Position numbers and translations under genes: made by a program. Shown here piece after piece: positions 43,257 through 52,394 of a stretch of 64,000 bases of DNA (position 1 is the first letter of the stretch; every line of letters starts with the position of its first letter). Source of the stretch: Chryseobacterium sp. (GTDB lineage Bacteria; Bacteroidota; Bacteroidia; Flavobacteriales; Weeksellaceae). The stretch is from NCBI RefSeq assembly GCF_029240215.1, contig NZ_JARBTK010000002.1, positions 248,001 through 312,000 on the forward strand, read 5' to 3'. Under the pieces are notes generated by a model. It saw nothing but the letters and a program-made list of their open reading frames with translations. It was not told where the DNA came from and did not search any database.

Positions 43257-45386
43257 ATGTGGAAAAATTTTAAACTAAATAAATTTCTACTTTTTATTCC
43301 ATTGACAAGTCTTATGTTTTGTTTCAACTCGCCAAAGAATGACGATGAGAAAATGCAGACGATAATGGTGAGCGTTAAAAACACTCTTTCATACTTACAT
43401 TACAGCCCAAAACCCATCAATGATGCTTATTCAAAAGATGTTTACAAACATTATTTTGAGATGATCGATCCCGGAAAAAGATATTTTCTGCAATCGGACA
43501 TGGCAGAATTTGGTAAGCACGAAACGAAGCTTGATGATTATTTGAATTTGGGTGATCTTTCTTTCTACAAATTGACGGTTGACAGATTGTACCAGAGAGT
43601 TGATGAAATTGATAAGATTACACAGGAGATTTTCAGCAAACCAATCAATTTGGAAGAAGATGAAACTTTAACTTTAGAAGCAAAGCTTAAAAACGTTCCT
43701 AAAGACAAACAGGAGCAGTATAACGAGTGGAAAAAGTTCATCAAATACAATATCCTTCAGGAAATTGAGTCGATGAACAGCAAAGAAGAAGCTCAGAAAG
43801 AAAAGAAAGATTCTGTTCAGAAATTTAAACTGAAAGATACTATCAAACTTGAAATGCTATCTCCTCAGCAAAAAATGACAAAAGCAACTGATGAGGTAAA
43901 AGATTTGGTGAAAGAAACCTTTACCAGATTCAAGAAAAGAAAAAAAATGGACTGGTTTACAGTCTACATGAATGCTTATACAGAAGTTTTTGATCCGCAT
44001 ACAAACTATTATTCTCCGAAAGACAAAGAAGATTTTGATACACAATTCAAAGGAAAAGTGATCGGAATAGGAGCAATTATTCAGGAAAAAAAAGGAAATC
44101 TTTTCCTTGGAGCATTGACGATTGGTGCACCGGCCTGGAAATCGAAAAAACTTTCAGAAGGAGATAAAATTCTTAAAGTCAGGTCTAAACCTAATGAAGA
44201 TGCTGTAAATGTGGTTGGAATGCTTTCTGATGAAGCGGTGAGACTGATAAGAGGTGAAAAAGGAACTCCGGTAACTTTGACGGTTCAGAAAAAAGATAAA
44301 ACGATTGTAGAAGTAACAATGCTTCGTGAAGAAGTGGCAATCGAAGATACTTTTGCAAGAAGTATCATTGTAAACTCTCCAAACGGGAAAAAATATGGTT
44401 TTATCAATTTACCAAGTTTCAACGCAGATTTTGAAGATGAAAAAGGAAGAAATGCTTCTGATGATATCAAAAATGAAATTGTAAAACTGAAAGCTCAGGG
44501 AATTGAAGGAATTGTTTTAGACCTTAGAAATAACGGTGGTGGTTCATTGACGGAAGTTGGTGACATCATGGGACTTTTTATGAATGCAGGACCTTACGTT
44601 CAGGTAAAAGACGGAAACGGAAAAATCCAGACTTTGAAAAATAAGCAGGAAACTCCGATTTGGACGGGTCCTTTAGTAATTATGCAAAACGAACTTTCTG
44701 CTTCAGCATCTGAGATTTTAGCAGGTGCAATGCAGGACTACGGAAGAGCAATCATCGTGGGTTCGCCACAATCTTTCGGAAAAGGAACGGTACAGACATT
44801 TGTTGATTTAAATAGATTTTTAAATACTGAAGATGATTTCGGATCATTAAAGCTGACCATTCAGAAATTCTACAGAATCAGTGGAGAATCAAACCAAAGA
44901 AAGGGAATCGTTTCAGATATCAGAATGGAAGATTTCTTTACTTACGCAGAAGTTGGTGAAAGATACGACGATTTTGCTTTGGCTTGGGATAAAATTCCTA
45001 GTTCAAACTATCAGAAACTAAGTTATTTTGATGTAAAAGCTTTAGAGAAATCGAGCAACGACAGAATGACTAATAATAAAAATTATCAGCTATTATTGGA
45101 ATCTGCAAAATGGAGAGAACAATTGGATAAAGAAGAAACGATCACTTTGAACATCAACAAGTTTAATGATTTGATGAAGCAGAGAAAAGCTCAGATCGAG
45201 AAATTTAAAGCGTTGACAAAATTTGAAAACGGACTGAAATTCTCAATGTATCCTGCAGAAATCGAAAGAGAGAAAAAAGATGAAGCATTCAAGAAAAAAT
45301 CTGAAATGTGGATCAAAAATTTGAAGAAAGATACTTATCTTCAGGAAGCGATGAATATTATCGCAGAAATGAAAGCTAAAGTTTAA
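43257..45386 (+). CDS. Tail-specific periplasmic protease (S41, Prc-type)
   Basis: This 709-residue protease has a signal sequence (LNKFLLFIPLTSLMFCFNS), an N-terminal helical region, a PDZ domain (about residues 230-320, GKVIGIGAIIQEKKG, SEGDKILKVRS) and an S41 catalytic domain with Ser in NELSASASEIL and Lys in SPQSFGKGTVQTF, the Ser-Lys dyad of Prc. A long C-terminal helical extension (about 600-709) is typical of DUF3340-type Prc proteins. It degrades or trims envelope proteins from the C-terminus. I chose the ATG at 43257 because an upstream TTG start would weaken the signal peptide. Confidence 0.92.
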   Translation: MWKNFKLNKFLLFIPLTSLMFCFNSPKNDDEKMQTIMVSVKNTLSYLHYSPKPINDAYSKDVYKHYFEMIDPGKRYFLQSDMAEFGKHETKLDDYLNLGDLSFYKLTVDRLYQRVDEIDKITQEIFSKPINLEEDETLTLEAKLKNVPKDKQEQYNEWKKFIKYNILQEIESMNSKEEAQKEKKDSVQKFKLKDTIKLEMLSPQQKMTKATDEVKDLVKETFTRFKKRKKMDWFTVYMNAYTEVFDPHTNYYSPKDKEDFDTQFKGKVIGIGAIIQEKKGNLFLGALTIGAPAWKSKKLSEGDKILKVRSKPNEDAVNVVGMLSDEAVRLIRGEKGTPVTLTVQKKDKTIVEVTMLREEVAIEDTFARSIIVNSPNGKKYGFINLPSFNADFEDEKGRNASDDIKNEIVKLKAQGIEGIVLDLRNNGGGSLTEVGDIMGLFMNAGPYVQVKDGNGKIQTLKNKQETPIWTGPLVIMQNELSASASEILAGAMQDYGRAIIVGSPQSFGKGTVQTFVDLNRFLNTEDDFGSLKLTIQKFYRISGESNQRKGIVSDIRMEDFFTYAEVGERYDDFALAWDKIPSSNYQKLSYFDVKALEKSSNDRMTNNKNYQLLLESAKWREQLDKEETITLNINKFNDLMKQRKAQIEKFKALTKFENGLKFSMYPAEIEREKKDEAFKKKSEMWIKNLKKDTYLQEAMNIIAEMKAKV

Positions 45387-45390
45387 AACT

Positions 45391-45451
45391 TTATCTTCAA
45401 ATAAAAAGCGGCGCTAATCGAAGATTAGCGCCGCTTTTTATTTGAAGATAA
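45391..45451. terminator. Bidirectional terminator with 29-bp perfect stem
   Basis: A perfect 29-bp inverted repeat (45391-45419 and 45423-45451) with a GAA loop has the core AGCGGCGCTAATC. T-runs flank the GC-rich core on both strands. It lies between the convergent prc and sodC genes and is exceptionally long for a terminator in this window. Confidence 0.85.
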
Positions 45452-45458
45452 GGAAAGA

Positions 45459-45962
45459 TTATTTAATTTCTATACAACCAACTCGGCCTCCTGCATTTCC
45501 TGTTGGCTGTGTCATAAAATCATCTTTTCCTGCGTGAATGATAATTCCCTTACCCATAATGTTTTTCGATTCCTCTACACAATCTAAACACCATTTATCG
45601 GTTTTAAAGGTCAGTTTAGCCTTTCCGTCTTTATCGGCTTCAAGATTTCCGATATCTCCCATGTGAAAGCTTCCGGTTCCCCATTTTCCGTGATCGTGTT
45701 TCCCTGGATTCCAGTGTCCTCCTGTTGAAGTTGCATCAGGAGCAGAGCAATCGCCTTTTTCATGAATGTGAACGGCATGAGTTCCGGGAGTCAGATTGGT
45801 TACATCAAGATCCATAACAACGTTATTTCCTTCCTGTGTAAATTTAGCAGTTCCGCCAGTCTGGGTTCCGCTTTTTGCTAAAATGTTGTAGGTTTTACTT
45901 GTACTGCAAGACGCAGCAAATAGAGCACAACTTGCCAATAAAGTCAAAGTTTGAAATTTCAT
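45459..45962 (-). CDS. sodC: Cu/Zn superoxide dismutase, lipoprotein
   Basis: This 167-residue protein is a lipoprotein with cysteine 19 in the lipobox (FAASCSTSK). It has the Cu/Zn SOD core: HAVHIHEKGDCS (copper histidines), GGHWNPGKHDHG (zinc and bridging histidines) and the C-terminal NAGGRVGCIEI with the disulphide cysteine. An extra CLDC appears before the last segment. It dismutates superoxide at the envelope. A TATTTTTG -7-like box lies on its strand near 45998-46005. Confidence 0.93.
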   Translation of the reverse strand: MKFQTLTLLASCALFAASCSTSKTYNILAKSGTQTGGTAKFTQEGNNVVMDLDVTNLTPGTHAVHIHEKGDCSAPDATSTGGHWNPGKHDHGKWGTGSFHMGDIGNLEADKDGKAKLTFKTDKWCLDCVEESKNIMGKGIIIHAGKDDFMTQPTGNAGGRVGCIEIK

Positions 45963-46073
45963 GTAATAAGATTTTTGTGATTATATTCCTTTCAGTACAA
46001 AAATATGACCATTCGGTAGAAAAAATTTAGAGATTTCAATCTTCCTTTATATTTTTGCTTAAAACTTACAGAC

Positions 46074-48305
46074 ATGAAAATAAAATTTCATAAAATCACT
46101 TTCATCTTATTCTTTTTTTCATTTATTCTGAATTTTGCTCAGGTGAAAATCTCCGGAAAAGTGACTTTTAAAAATAAGGGAATTGCCGAGGTAAATGTAA
46201 CATTAAAAGATACTTACGACGGTGCAACAACCGATGCGAATGGGAATTTCTCTTTCGAAACCTCAGAAAGAGGTGCTCAAAAGTTAACATTTAGCCATGT
46301 AAAATATTATGAAATTGAAAAGGAAATCAATATTGATGACAAAGATCAAACCGTAAACGCAGAAGTAAAGGAACAGATCAACGAAATCGACGCAGTTGTA
46401 GTTTCCGCAGGATCAATTGAAGCAAGTGACAAAAAAAGAGCTACAGCTTTGTTGACACCCATTGATATTTATACAACTGCAGGAGCAGACGGACAAATTT
46501 CTTCTGCCTTAAATTATCTTCCGGGAGTTCAGAAAGTTGGTGAAACAGAAGGTTTGTTTGTCCGTGGCGGAACAGGAACCGAGTCTAAAATTTTCATGGA
46601 TGGAAGTTTAATAAACAATTATTTTTCAAGTTCAGTTCCCGGAATTGCAGGAAGAGATCGATTTAATACGTCACTTTTTAAAGGAAACGTTTTTTCAAGC
46701 GGTGGATATTCTGCTTTGTACGGACAGGCTTTGTCGGGAGCTTTAATGCTCGAAAGTGTTGATCTTCCTGATCAGAGTTCTTATGATTTTGGAGTTTCTC
46801 CAATATTTTTAAGCGGAGGTTTTCAGAAATTGGGCGACAACAAAAACTATTCTTACGGAGCTACAGCAGGATATTCTAACCTGAATCTGATGCAGAAAAT
46901 TTTCAGTTTTAATACAGATTTTATTGATGCTCCACAAGGTTTTAATGGAGATATGAATTTTAGATTGAAAACAAAATCAGGTGGTTTTATTAAATATTAT
47001 GGAATGTTTGACACCAATACAATGGGTGTAAAAACAGAAAGTTTAGAACCAAATTATGATTTTGCTTTAGTAAAATTAAAAGGAAAAAATACCTATCATA
47101 ACCTTTCCTTCAAACAAAAATTCGGAAAATACCTTTTGAATGCAGGAACTTCTTATTCTTTCAATCAGTCAGATTTAAAATTTTCTACAGAAACGAATAA
47201 TGTGGAAGGTGTTGAATCAAAAGTGTCGAATGACGGAAATTACATCAATTTTAAAGCCGTTGTTGACAGAAAGATCAATAAAATAAGTGCTTTGCGCGGT
47301 GGTTTTGAATTAAATTATGCCAATGAAAAACTGAATTTTGGTGAAATCAATAAAAATTATCGCGATCTTATATCTTCTGCTTTCATGGAAACAGATTTGG
47401 GTTTCAGCAATCATCTGTCAGCAAAAATTGGAGTGAGAGCAGAAAATTCTTCTTATTTAAATAAGACCAACATCGCTCCCCGTTTTGCTTTGGCTTATCG
47501 TTTGGCAAAAGACTGGACAACTTCTTTCGCCTACGGATTGTTCTTTCAAAACCCTGAAAGTAAATATATTAACTCTTCTGAGAAATTAGATTTTCAGCAA
47601 TCACAGCATTTTATTTTTCAGGTTCAAAGATCTACTGAAGGTAGAAGCTTAAGGTTTGAAGCATTTTATAAAAAATATGATGAACTGATAAAAACACAGA
47701 ACATTGTTCCAAATGCAGATCAGAATCAACAGGTACAAACTGCCTTTAATAATGACGGAAATGGTTTTGCAAAAGGTCTGGAATTATTCTGGAGAGATAA
47801 GAAAACATTCGAAAATATCGATTACTGGATCAGTTACTCATTTTTGGATTCTAAAAGAGATTTTCTGAATTATCCTTTCAGCTTAAAACCAAATTTTGCT
47901 TCCGAACACACCATTTCTGCAGTCGCAAAAAGATTTATCCCAAAATGGAAAACCGGAATTAATCTTTCTTACACCTACGCAAAAGGACGACCTTACTACG
48001 ATATTATCACTCAAAATGATATAAACATCATTCGCAACGAAGGAAAACTGAAGGATTACAATGCCCTGAATTTAAGTTTTAATTATCTTCCGAATTTAGG
48101 TAAAAAAGATGCCAAAGCTTTTACCATTTTTGTGTTGAGCGTTTCGAATGTTTTAGGAAATAAAAACATTTACGGATATAATTTTTCACAAAACGGAAAC
48201 AGAAGTTCGGCAGTTGTTCCGCCTGTAAATACCTTTGTTTTTGTAGGAATGTTTATCAGTTTCGGAGTAGATAAAACTCAGGATGCAATCAATAATAATC
48301 TTTAA
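46074..48305 (+). CDS. TonB-dependent receptor with carboxypeptidase-like domain
   Basis: This 743-residue outer-membrane receptor has a signal peptide (ITFILFFFSFILNFAQ), a CarboxypepD_reg-like domain (about residues 22-100, ISGKVTFKNKGIAEVNVTLK), a plug domain (about 100-210, with GLFVRGGTGTESKIFMDG) and a large beta-barrel to the end. It imports or senses a large ligand by TonB energy; the ligand is unknown. The next gene encodes a small secreted helical protein, probably a partner. Confidence 0.88.
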   Translation: MKIKFHKITFILFFFSFILNFAQVKISGKVTFKNKGIAEVNVTLKDTYDGATTDANGNFSFETSERGAQKLTFSHVKYYEIEKEINIDDKDQTVNAEVKEQINEIDAVVVSAGSIEASDKKRATALLTPIDIYTTAGADGQISSALNYLPGVQKVGETEGLFVRGGTGTESKIFMDGSLINNYFSSSVPGIAGRDRFNTSLFKGNVFSSGGYSALYGQALSGALMLESVDLPDQSSYDFGVSPIFLSGGFQKLGDNKNYSYGATAGYSNLNLMQKIFSFNTDFIDAPQGFNGDMNFRLKTKSGGFIKYYGMFDTNTMGVKTESLEPNYDFALVKLKGKNTYHNLSFKQKFGKYLLNAGTSYSFNQSDLKFSTETNNVEGVESKVSNDGNYINFKAVVDRKINKISALRGGFELNYANEKLNFGEINKNYRDLISSAFMETDLGFSNHLSAKIGVRAENSSYLNKTNIAPRFALAYRLAKDWTTSFAYGLFFQNPESKYINSSEKLDFQQSQHFIFQVQRSTEGRSLRFEAFYKKYDELIKTQNIVPNADQNQQVQTAFNNDGNGFAKGLELFWRDKKTFENIDYWISYSFLDSKRDFLNYPFSLKPNFASEHTISAVAKRFIPKWKTGINLSYTYAKGRPYYDIITQNDINIIRNEGKLKDYNALNLSFNYLPNLGKKDAKAFTIFVLSVSNVLGNKNIYGYNFSQNGNRSSAVVPPVNTFVFVGMFISFGVDKTQDAINNNL

Positions 48306-48341
48306 ATTTATTCAAAAATATAAACCTTTAATATTAAAACA

Positions 48342-48986
48342 ATGAGAAAACAAATTTTAAGCTTTACTTTAGTTCTGTTCAGTTTACTGTCTTTTGCTCA
48401 GAGCACTTACGAAAAAGTAATGAAAGAAAAAATTGGCAAAATCGAAACTTGTAAAACACCGGAAGATTTTCAGGTCTTAGCCAACGACTTTCAGAGAATT
48501 GCTGATAAAGAAAAAGGAAAATGGCAACCAAATTACTATGCAGCATTTTCTTACATTCAGAAGGGAAGAATTTTGATGAGAGAAAACAAAGTGCAGGGAT
48601 TGGATGAGGTTGCAGACCAGGCGCAAAAATATCTTGACGATGCCCAGAATGTAGACAAAAATGCTGAAACTCAGTTATTGCAAAAAATGATCTATTCTTT
48701 GAAAATGATGGTCAATCCTATGGAAAGATACATGACTTACGGTACAAAAGCAACAGAGCAATTTAACTCCGCAGAGAAACTTGATCCCAATAACCCAAGA
48801 ATTGCGTTGATCAAAGCTGAAGATGTATATTTCACACCAGAACAGTATGGCGGAAGTAAAGAGAAAGGGATTGAGCTTTTCAAACAGGCTTTAGAGAAAT
48901 TTAATTCTTACAAGCCCAAAACAGATCTTGATCCGAATTGGGGGAAATCTGAAGCTGAATATTTTATAAATCAGGCTCCGAAATAG
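48342..48986 (+). CDS. Secreted TPR-like helical protein
   Basis: This 214-residue protein has a signal peptide (MRKQILSFTLVLFSLLSFAQ), then helical repeats (WQPNYYAAFSYIQKGRILM, AEKLDPNNPRIALIKAED, GIELFKQALEKFNSYKP) resembling a solitary TPR pair. The role is unknown, perhaps as a periplasmic partner of the TonB receptor 36 bases upstream. A terminator follows at 48995. Confidence 0.65.
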   Translation: MRKQILSFTLVLFSLLSFAQSTYEKVMKEKIGKIETCKTPEDFQVLANDFQRIADKEKGKWQPNYYAAFSYIQKGRILMRENKVQGLDEVADQAQKYLDDAQNVDKNAETQLLQKMIYSLKMMVNPMERYMTYGTKATEQFNSAEKLDPNNPRIALIKAEDVYFTPEQYGGSKEKGIELFKQALEKFNSYKPKTDLDPNWGKSEAEYFINQAPK

Positions 48987-48994
48987 AATAATTT

Positions 48995-49025
48995 GATAAA
49001 CCTTCCCGAGAAGGTTTATCTTTTT
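48995..49025 (+). terminator. Terminator after the TPR-like gene
   Basis: GATAAACCTT (48995-49004) pairs with AAGGTTTATC (49011-49020), with a CCCGAG loop and a five-T tract. Confidence 0.85.
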
Positions 49026-49168
49026 ACGATTGAACCTGAGAAATGATATTCGCAAGATAATTTCATCTGCCTTTGAATCATTAAATTTGATAAGGAAACC
49101 ATCATGGTTTGTAATACAAATACACCCGGCGATTTAGTGAATAAAGGATTTTTAAAAATAATAATACT

Positions 49169-50488
49169 ATGAAACGTAAAAACTTAATCGTCCTGCTGTG
49201 GATCTCTATGGGAACCTCATTGTTCTTCTTTTTTGCTTTTACTGATGAAAAAACGATTGAGAACTTTATGCTTTCTTTGGTTGTTTCACTGATGTATTCA
49301 TTTATTTTGGGTGCAGGAAACGGTATTCTCAATGAGTTTTTAAATAAACGATTTCCATGGTCTGAAGCAACGACAAAAAGGGCGATAATCAGCATTGTTT
49401 CGATTCTTATTGCCAATATCATCATGGTTTATTTCTGTAACTATATGAATTTTGTAGTTTTTCAGAAGTCGGCTTCTACAGAAGAATATTTTTCTGGAAA
49501 ATATAATTTCATCAATTGGTTTACGATCAACATTGCTTTGCTGATCTCTACTTTTCTTCATGCAAAAGGTTTTATGGAAGAACTTAAAAAAACTTCCAGA
49601 AAAGAAGTGGTAGAGCAAAAGCTTATTGCTAAATCTGCCAATGCACAGTTTGAAAGTCTTAAAAATCAACTCGATCCGCATTTTCTTTTTAATTCTTTAA
49701 ATGTTCTGAGTTCGTTAATTGATGAAAATCCGAACCAGGCTCAGAAGTTTACTGCCTCAATGTCAAAGATTTACAGGTATGTTTTGGAGCAGAAAGATAA
49801 AGAATTGGTAACTGTGGAAGATGAGATTGAATTTGCGAAAACGTATTGTCAATTATTGAAAACAAGATTTGAAGACAGCGTAGATTTTGAATTTAATGTC
49901 AAAAAAGAAGATATGCGAAGATTTGTAGTTCCGCTTTCACTTCAATTGCTTTTGGAAAATTGTATCAAACATAATTTTGCAACTTCTTCAAAACCATTAT
50001 TAATCAAAGTTTTTTCAGAAAACGATACGCTTTGTATTGAAAACAATCTGCAGGTTCGCGAACAGATGAAAGAGAGTGCAGGAATAGGTTTGGCAAATAT
50101 CGTTCAGCGGTATTCTTTACTGACGAAAAAGAATGTTTTTATTGAAAAGTCTGAAGATTATTTTAAAGTGAAATTACCCATTCTTTCCGAAAAACCAAAT
50201 ATTGTCAATACCATTGTTGATACAGAGGATAAAGCTTACGAAAGAGCTCAAAAACGTGTAAAAGAGATCAAAGGTTTCTATGGGAATCTTATTTCTTACT
50301 GTATTGTCATTCCGTTTCTGGTGATTTTAAATTTAATTACAAATCCGCATAGTTATTGGTTTTACTGGCCAATCCTAGGTTGGGGAATGGGAGTTGCAGC
50401 GCACGGAATGAGTGTTTTTACCATTGGAAAAGGTTGGGAAGAAAAGAAAATCAGAGAAATTTTAGAAAAAGAGAACTATGGAAAATAA
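49169..50488 (+). CDS. LytS-type histidine kinase with C-terminal 2TM domain
   Basis: This 439-residue sensor kinase has about four N-terminal membrane helices (residues 7-133), a His_kinase domain with phospho-acceptor His171 in NQLDPHFLFNSLN, an N-box in LLENCIKHNF (261-270) and a G-box GIGLAN (305-310). The last 80 residues (356-434) are a 2TM domain: AYERAQKRVKEIKGFYGN, hydrophobic segments around WFYWPILGWG, and GKGWEEKKI. Three further stand-alone 2TM proteins and a LytTR response regulator follow. Fusion of the 2TM domain to the kinase is visible directly. Confidence 0.88.
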   Translation: MKRKNLIVLLWISMGTSLFFFFAFTDEKTIENFMLSLVVSLMYSFILGAGNGILNEFLNKRFPWSEATTKRAIISIVSILIANIIMVYFCNYMNFVVFQKSASTEEYFSGKYNFINWFTINIALLISTFLHAKGFMEELKKTSRKEVVEQKLIAKSANAQFESLKNQLDPHFLFNSLNVLSSLIDENPNQAQKFTASMSKIYRYVLEQKDKELVTVEDEIEFAKTYCQLLKTRFEDSVDFEFNVKKEDMRRFVVPLSLQLLLENCIKHNFATSSKPLLIKVFSENDTLCIENNLQVREQMKESAGIGLANIVQRYSLLTKKNVFIEKSEDYFKVKLPILSEKPNIVNTIVDTEDKAYERAQKRVKEIKGFYGNLISYCIVIPFLVILNLITNPHSYWFYWPILGWGMGVAAHGMSVFTIGKGWEEKKIREILEKENYGK

Positions 50489-50777
50489 AAGAGAACAAGA
50501 TATTCGCTACAGAGAAGCGGAGAAAAGAATGAAAAAAATCAAAGGTTTTTACATTCATACGATTGTATATTTTTTTGTGAATATCTTCATCATTGCCTCA
50601 AAAGCAATCGATAGAGATCCAGGAGAGGTTTTTTGGGACTGGGATTTAGTCAGCCTTCCTTTCTTTTGGGGAATTGGTTTAGCAGCACACGGATTGAGCG
50701 TTTTTCTGCCGACTTTCATTCTTGGCAAAGATTGGGAAGAGAAGAAAATCAAAGAATTGATGGATAAAGATAAATAA
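50478..50777 (+). CDS. 2TM domain protein, stand-alone copy 1
   Basis: This 99-residue protein of the 2TM type has the opening RYREAEKRMKKIKGFYIHT, two hydrophobic helices separated by DRDPGEVFWDWDLVSLP, and the closing GKDWEEKKIKELM. It overlaps the kinase end by 11 bases, so it is translationally linked. It is clearly homologous to the kinase's C-terminal domain. It is followed by a terminator. Confidence 0.85.
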   Translation: MENKREQDIRYREAEKRMKKIKGFYIHTIVYFFVNIFIIASKAIDRDPGEVFWDWDLVSLPFFWGIGLAAHGLSVFLPTFILGKDWEEKKIKELMDKDK

Positions 50778-50800
50778 ATCTTTAAATTCATCAAAAAACC

Positions 50801-50830
50801 AAATCCCGCTTCAGTTGAGTCGGGATTTTT
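50801..50830 (+). terminator. Terminator after 2TM copy 1
   Basis: AAATCCCG (50801-50808) pairs with CGGGATTT (50821-50828), followed by more T. Confidence 0.75.
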
Positions 50831-50870
50831 GCTGTTCAGTCGTCAAAACTGACGGTTCGGTTATATAAAG

Positions 50871-50902
50871 TTGAAATGAGGCTGTTTTCCTACATACATT
50901 TG
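50871..50902 (+). promoter_or_regulatory. Promoter of 2TM copy 2
   Basis: TTG at 50871-50873, 21 bases, then TACATTTG at 50895-50902, a good TTG-N17-23-TAnnTTTG match. It lies about 44 bases ahead of the ATG and just after a terminator, so copies 2 and 3 and the LytTR gene can be transcribed apart from the kinase. Confidence 0.6.
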
Positions 50903-50945
50903 ACTCAAGAAAAATGACAAAATCAAATTTTAAAAATCAAATATC

Positions 50946-51242
50946 ATGGAAAATTTATCATTCAACAAAGAAAATTTAGCGTACGAAAAAGCCGTAAAAA
51001 GAGTAAAAGATCTGAAAGGGTTTTATGGAAATCTTACTTCATATTGCCTTGTGATTCCATTTTTATTAGTAATCAATCTGTTAACGTCTCCACGCGAGTT
51101 GTGGTTTTACTGGCCGATGTTGGGTTGGGGAATCGGAATTGTTGCTCATGCTGTCAATGTTTTCGGAATCGGAAAAGATTGGGAAGAGAAAAAAATACAG
51201 CAATTGATGGAAGAGGAAAGAAAAAATACGAAATCACTTTAA
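50946..51242 (+). CDS. 2TM domain protein, stand-alone copy 2
   Basis: This 98-residue protein has the same layout: AYEKAVKRVKDLKGFYGNL, a hydrophobic pair around LWFYWPMLGWGIG and GIGKDWEEKKIQQLM. It is the closest relative of the kinase's own 2TM domain (the phrase WFYWP(I/M)LGWG is shared). A promoter lies directly upstream. Confidence 0.85.
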   Translation: MENLSFNKENLAYEKAVKRVKDLKGFYGNLTSYCLVIPFLLVINLLTSPRELWFYWPMLGWGIGIVAHAVNVFGIGKDWEEKKIQQLMEEERKNTKSL

Positions 51243-51271
51243 TTTAAATTGTTCACTTTAAACTAATTATC

Positions 51272-51547
51272 ATGAAATACAATCAGGCATACGAAAGAGT
51301 ACAGCAACTAAAAAAATTCTACAAAAACCTTTTTTGGTTCGGAATTGTAGCGGCAATCATCGCAATCAGAAATTATTACAGAACAGGAGATTTTGAAAGA
51401 TCTATTTTCAGCGGATCGATTATTCTGACGATTTGGGGAATTATTTTAATTGTAAAAGCAGTAAAATTATTTATTCTGAATGAAGAATGGGAAAACCGAA
51501 TCTATGAGGATGAATTGAAAAAAACTAAAAAGCCGATTAATTTTTAA
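51272..51547 (+). CDS. 2TM domain protein, stand-alone copy 3
   Basis: This 91-residue, more divergent 2TM protein has AYERVQQLKKFYKNLFWFG, a second helix with IILTIWGIILIVKAVKLF, and NEEWENRIYEDELKK in place of the GKDWEEKKI motif. It lies 29 bases after copy 2 and 49 bases before the LytTR gene. Confidence 0.8.
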   Translation: MKYNQAYERVQQLKKFYKNLFWFGIVAAIIAIRNYYRTGDFERSIFSGSIILTIWGIILIVKAVKLFILNEEWENRIYEDELKKTKKPINF

Positions 51548-51596
51548 AACCAGAAAGATTTATTTATTTTTATTTCAGATTTAAACTAAAAAAACA

Positions 51597-52343
51597 ATGA
51601 TCAGAACGCTCATTATAGAAGACGAAAAACCGGCAGCAAGAAAGCTTGAAAGAATGTTAAGCTTATTTCCTGAAATTGAGCTTGTTGCCAAGATAGAATC
51701 TGTGGAAGAAGGAGTGGAATGGTTCGCCAATAATGATCATCCGCAATTGATATTTTCAGATATTGTTTTGGGAGATGGTTTATCGTTCGATATTTTTGAG
51801 AAAATTCCGACAAAGGCTTTTATTATTTATACAACTGCTTTTGATCAATATACTTTGAAGGCTTTTAAACTCAATAGTATTGATTATTTATTAAAACCTA
51901 TTTTAGACGAAGATCTTTCCGGAGCTATTGAAAAATATAAATCATTTTTACCTTCTGATCAGTCTGTTAGTTCACAGGAAATTAAACAGTTGATCAAGAA
52001 AGATAAAACCACACTTTCAAGAATTTTGGTTAAAATCGGTTACAATTTAAAAATTGTTCAGACCCATGAAGTGAGCTGCTTTTTTAGTGAAAATAAAATT
52101 GTTTATCTGCAAACCAGCGAACGAACTTATCCGTCAGATTTTACTTTGGATGAGCTTGAAGATGTTTTGGATGAAAAGAAATTTTTCCGTGTCAACAGAC
52201 AGTTTATCATCAATTCAGATTACATCAAAAATATTCACACTTCGCCCAATTATAAGGTTGAATTAAATTTTCAGCCTGCAGAAGAAATTACAGTAAGCCG
52301 TGATCGTGTGAAAGATTTTAAAGACTGGTTGGTTGGAAACTAA
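51597..52343 (+). CDS. LytTR-type response regulator
   Basis: This 248-residue response regulator has a receiver domain with Asp55 as phospho-acceptor (LIFSDIVLGDG), acidic Glu8/Asp9, Thr80 and Lys100. The DNA-binding LytTR domain spans about 145-247 (ILVKIGYNLKIVQTHEVSC, FFRVNRQFIINSDYIKNI, VSRDRVKDFKDW). It is the evident partner of the LytS-type kinase upstream. The regulon is unknown. A terminator-like hairpin follows (52342-52372). Confidence 0.9.
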   Translation: MIRTLIIEDEKPAARKLERMLSLFPEIELVAKIESVEEGVEWFANNDHPQLIFSDIVLGDGLSFDIFEKIPTKAFIIYTTAFDQYTLKAFKLNSIDYLLKPILDEDLSGAIEKYKSFLPSDQSVSSQEIKQLIKKDKTTLSRILVKIGYNLKIVQTHEVSCFFSENKIVYLQTSERTYPSDFTLDELEDVLDEKKFFRVNRQFIINSDYIKNIHTSPNYKVELNFQPAEEITVSRDRVKDFKDWLVGN

Positions 52344-52372
52344 AAACCCCGAAAAATATTTTCGAGGTTTTT
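52342..52372 (+). terminator. Terminator of the LytTR gene
   Basis: AAAAACCCCGAAAA (52342-52355) pairs with TTTTCGAGGTTTTT (52359-52372), one mismatch. The left arm overlaps the last base or two of the stop codon. Confidence 0.65.
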
Positions 52373-52394
52373 AAATAAAAGCTTCACGAATTTT

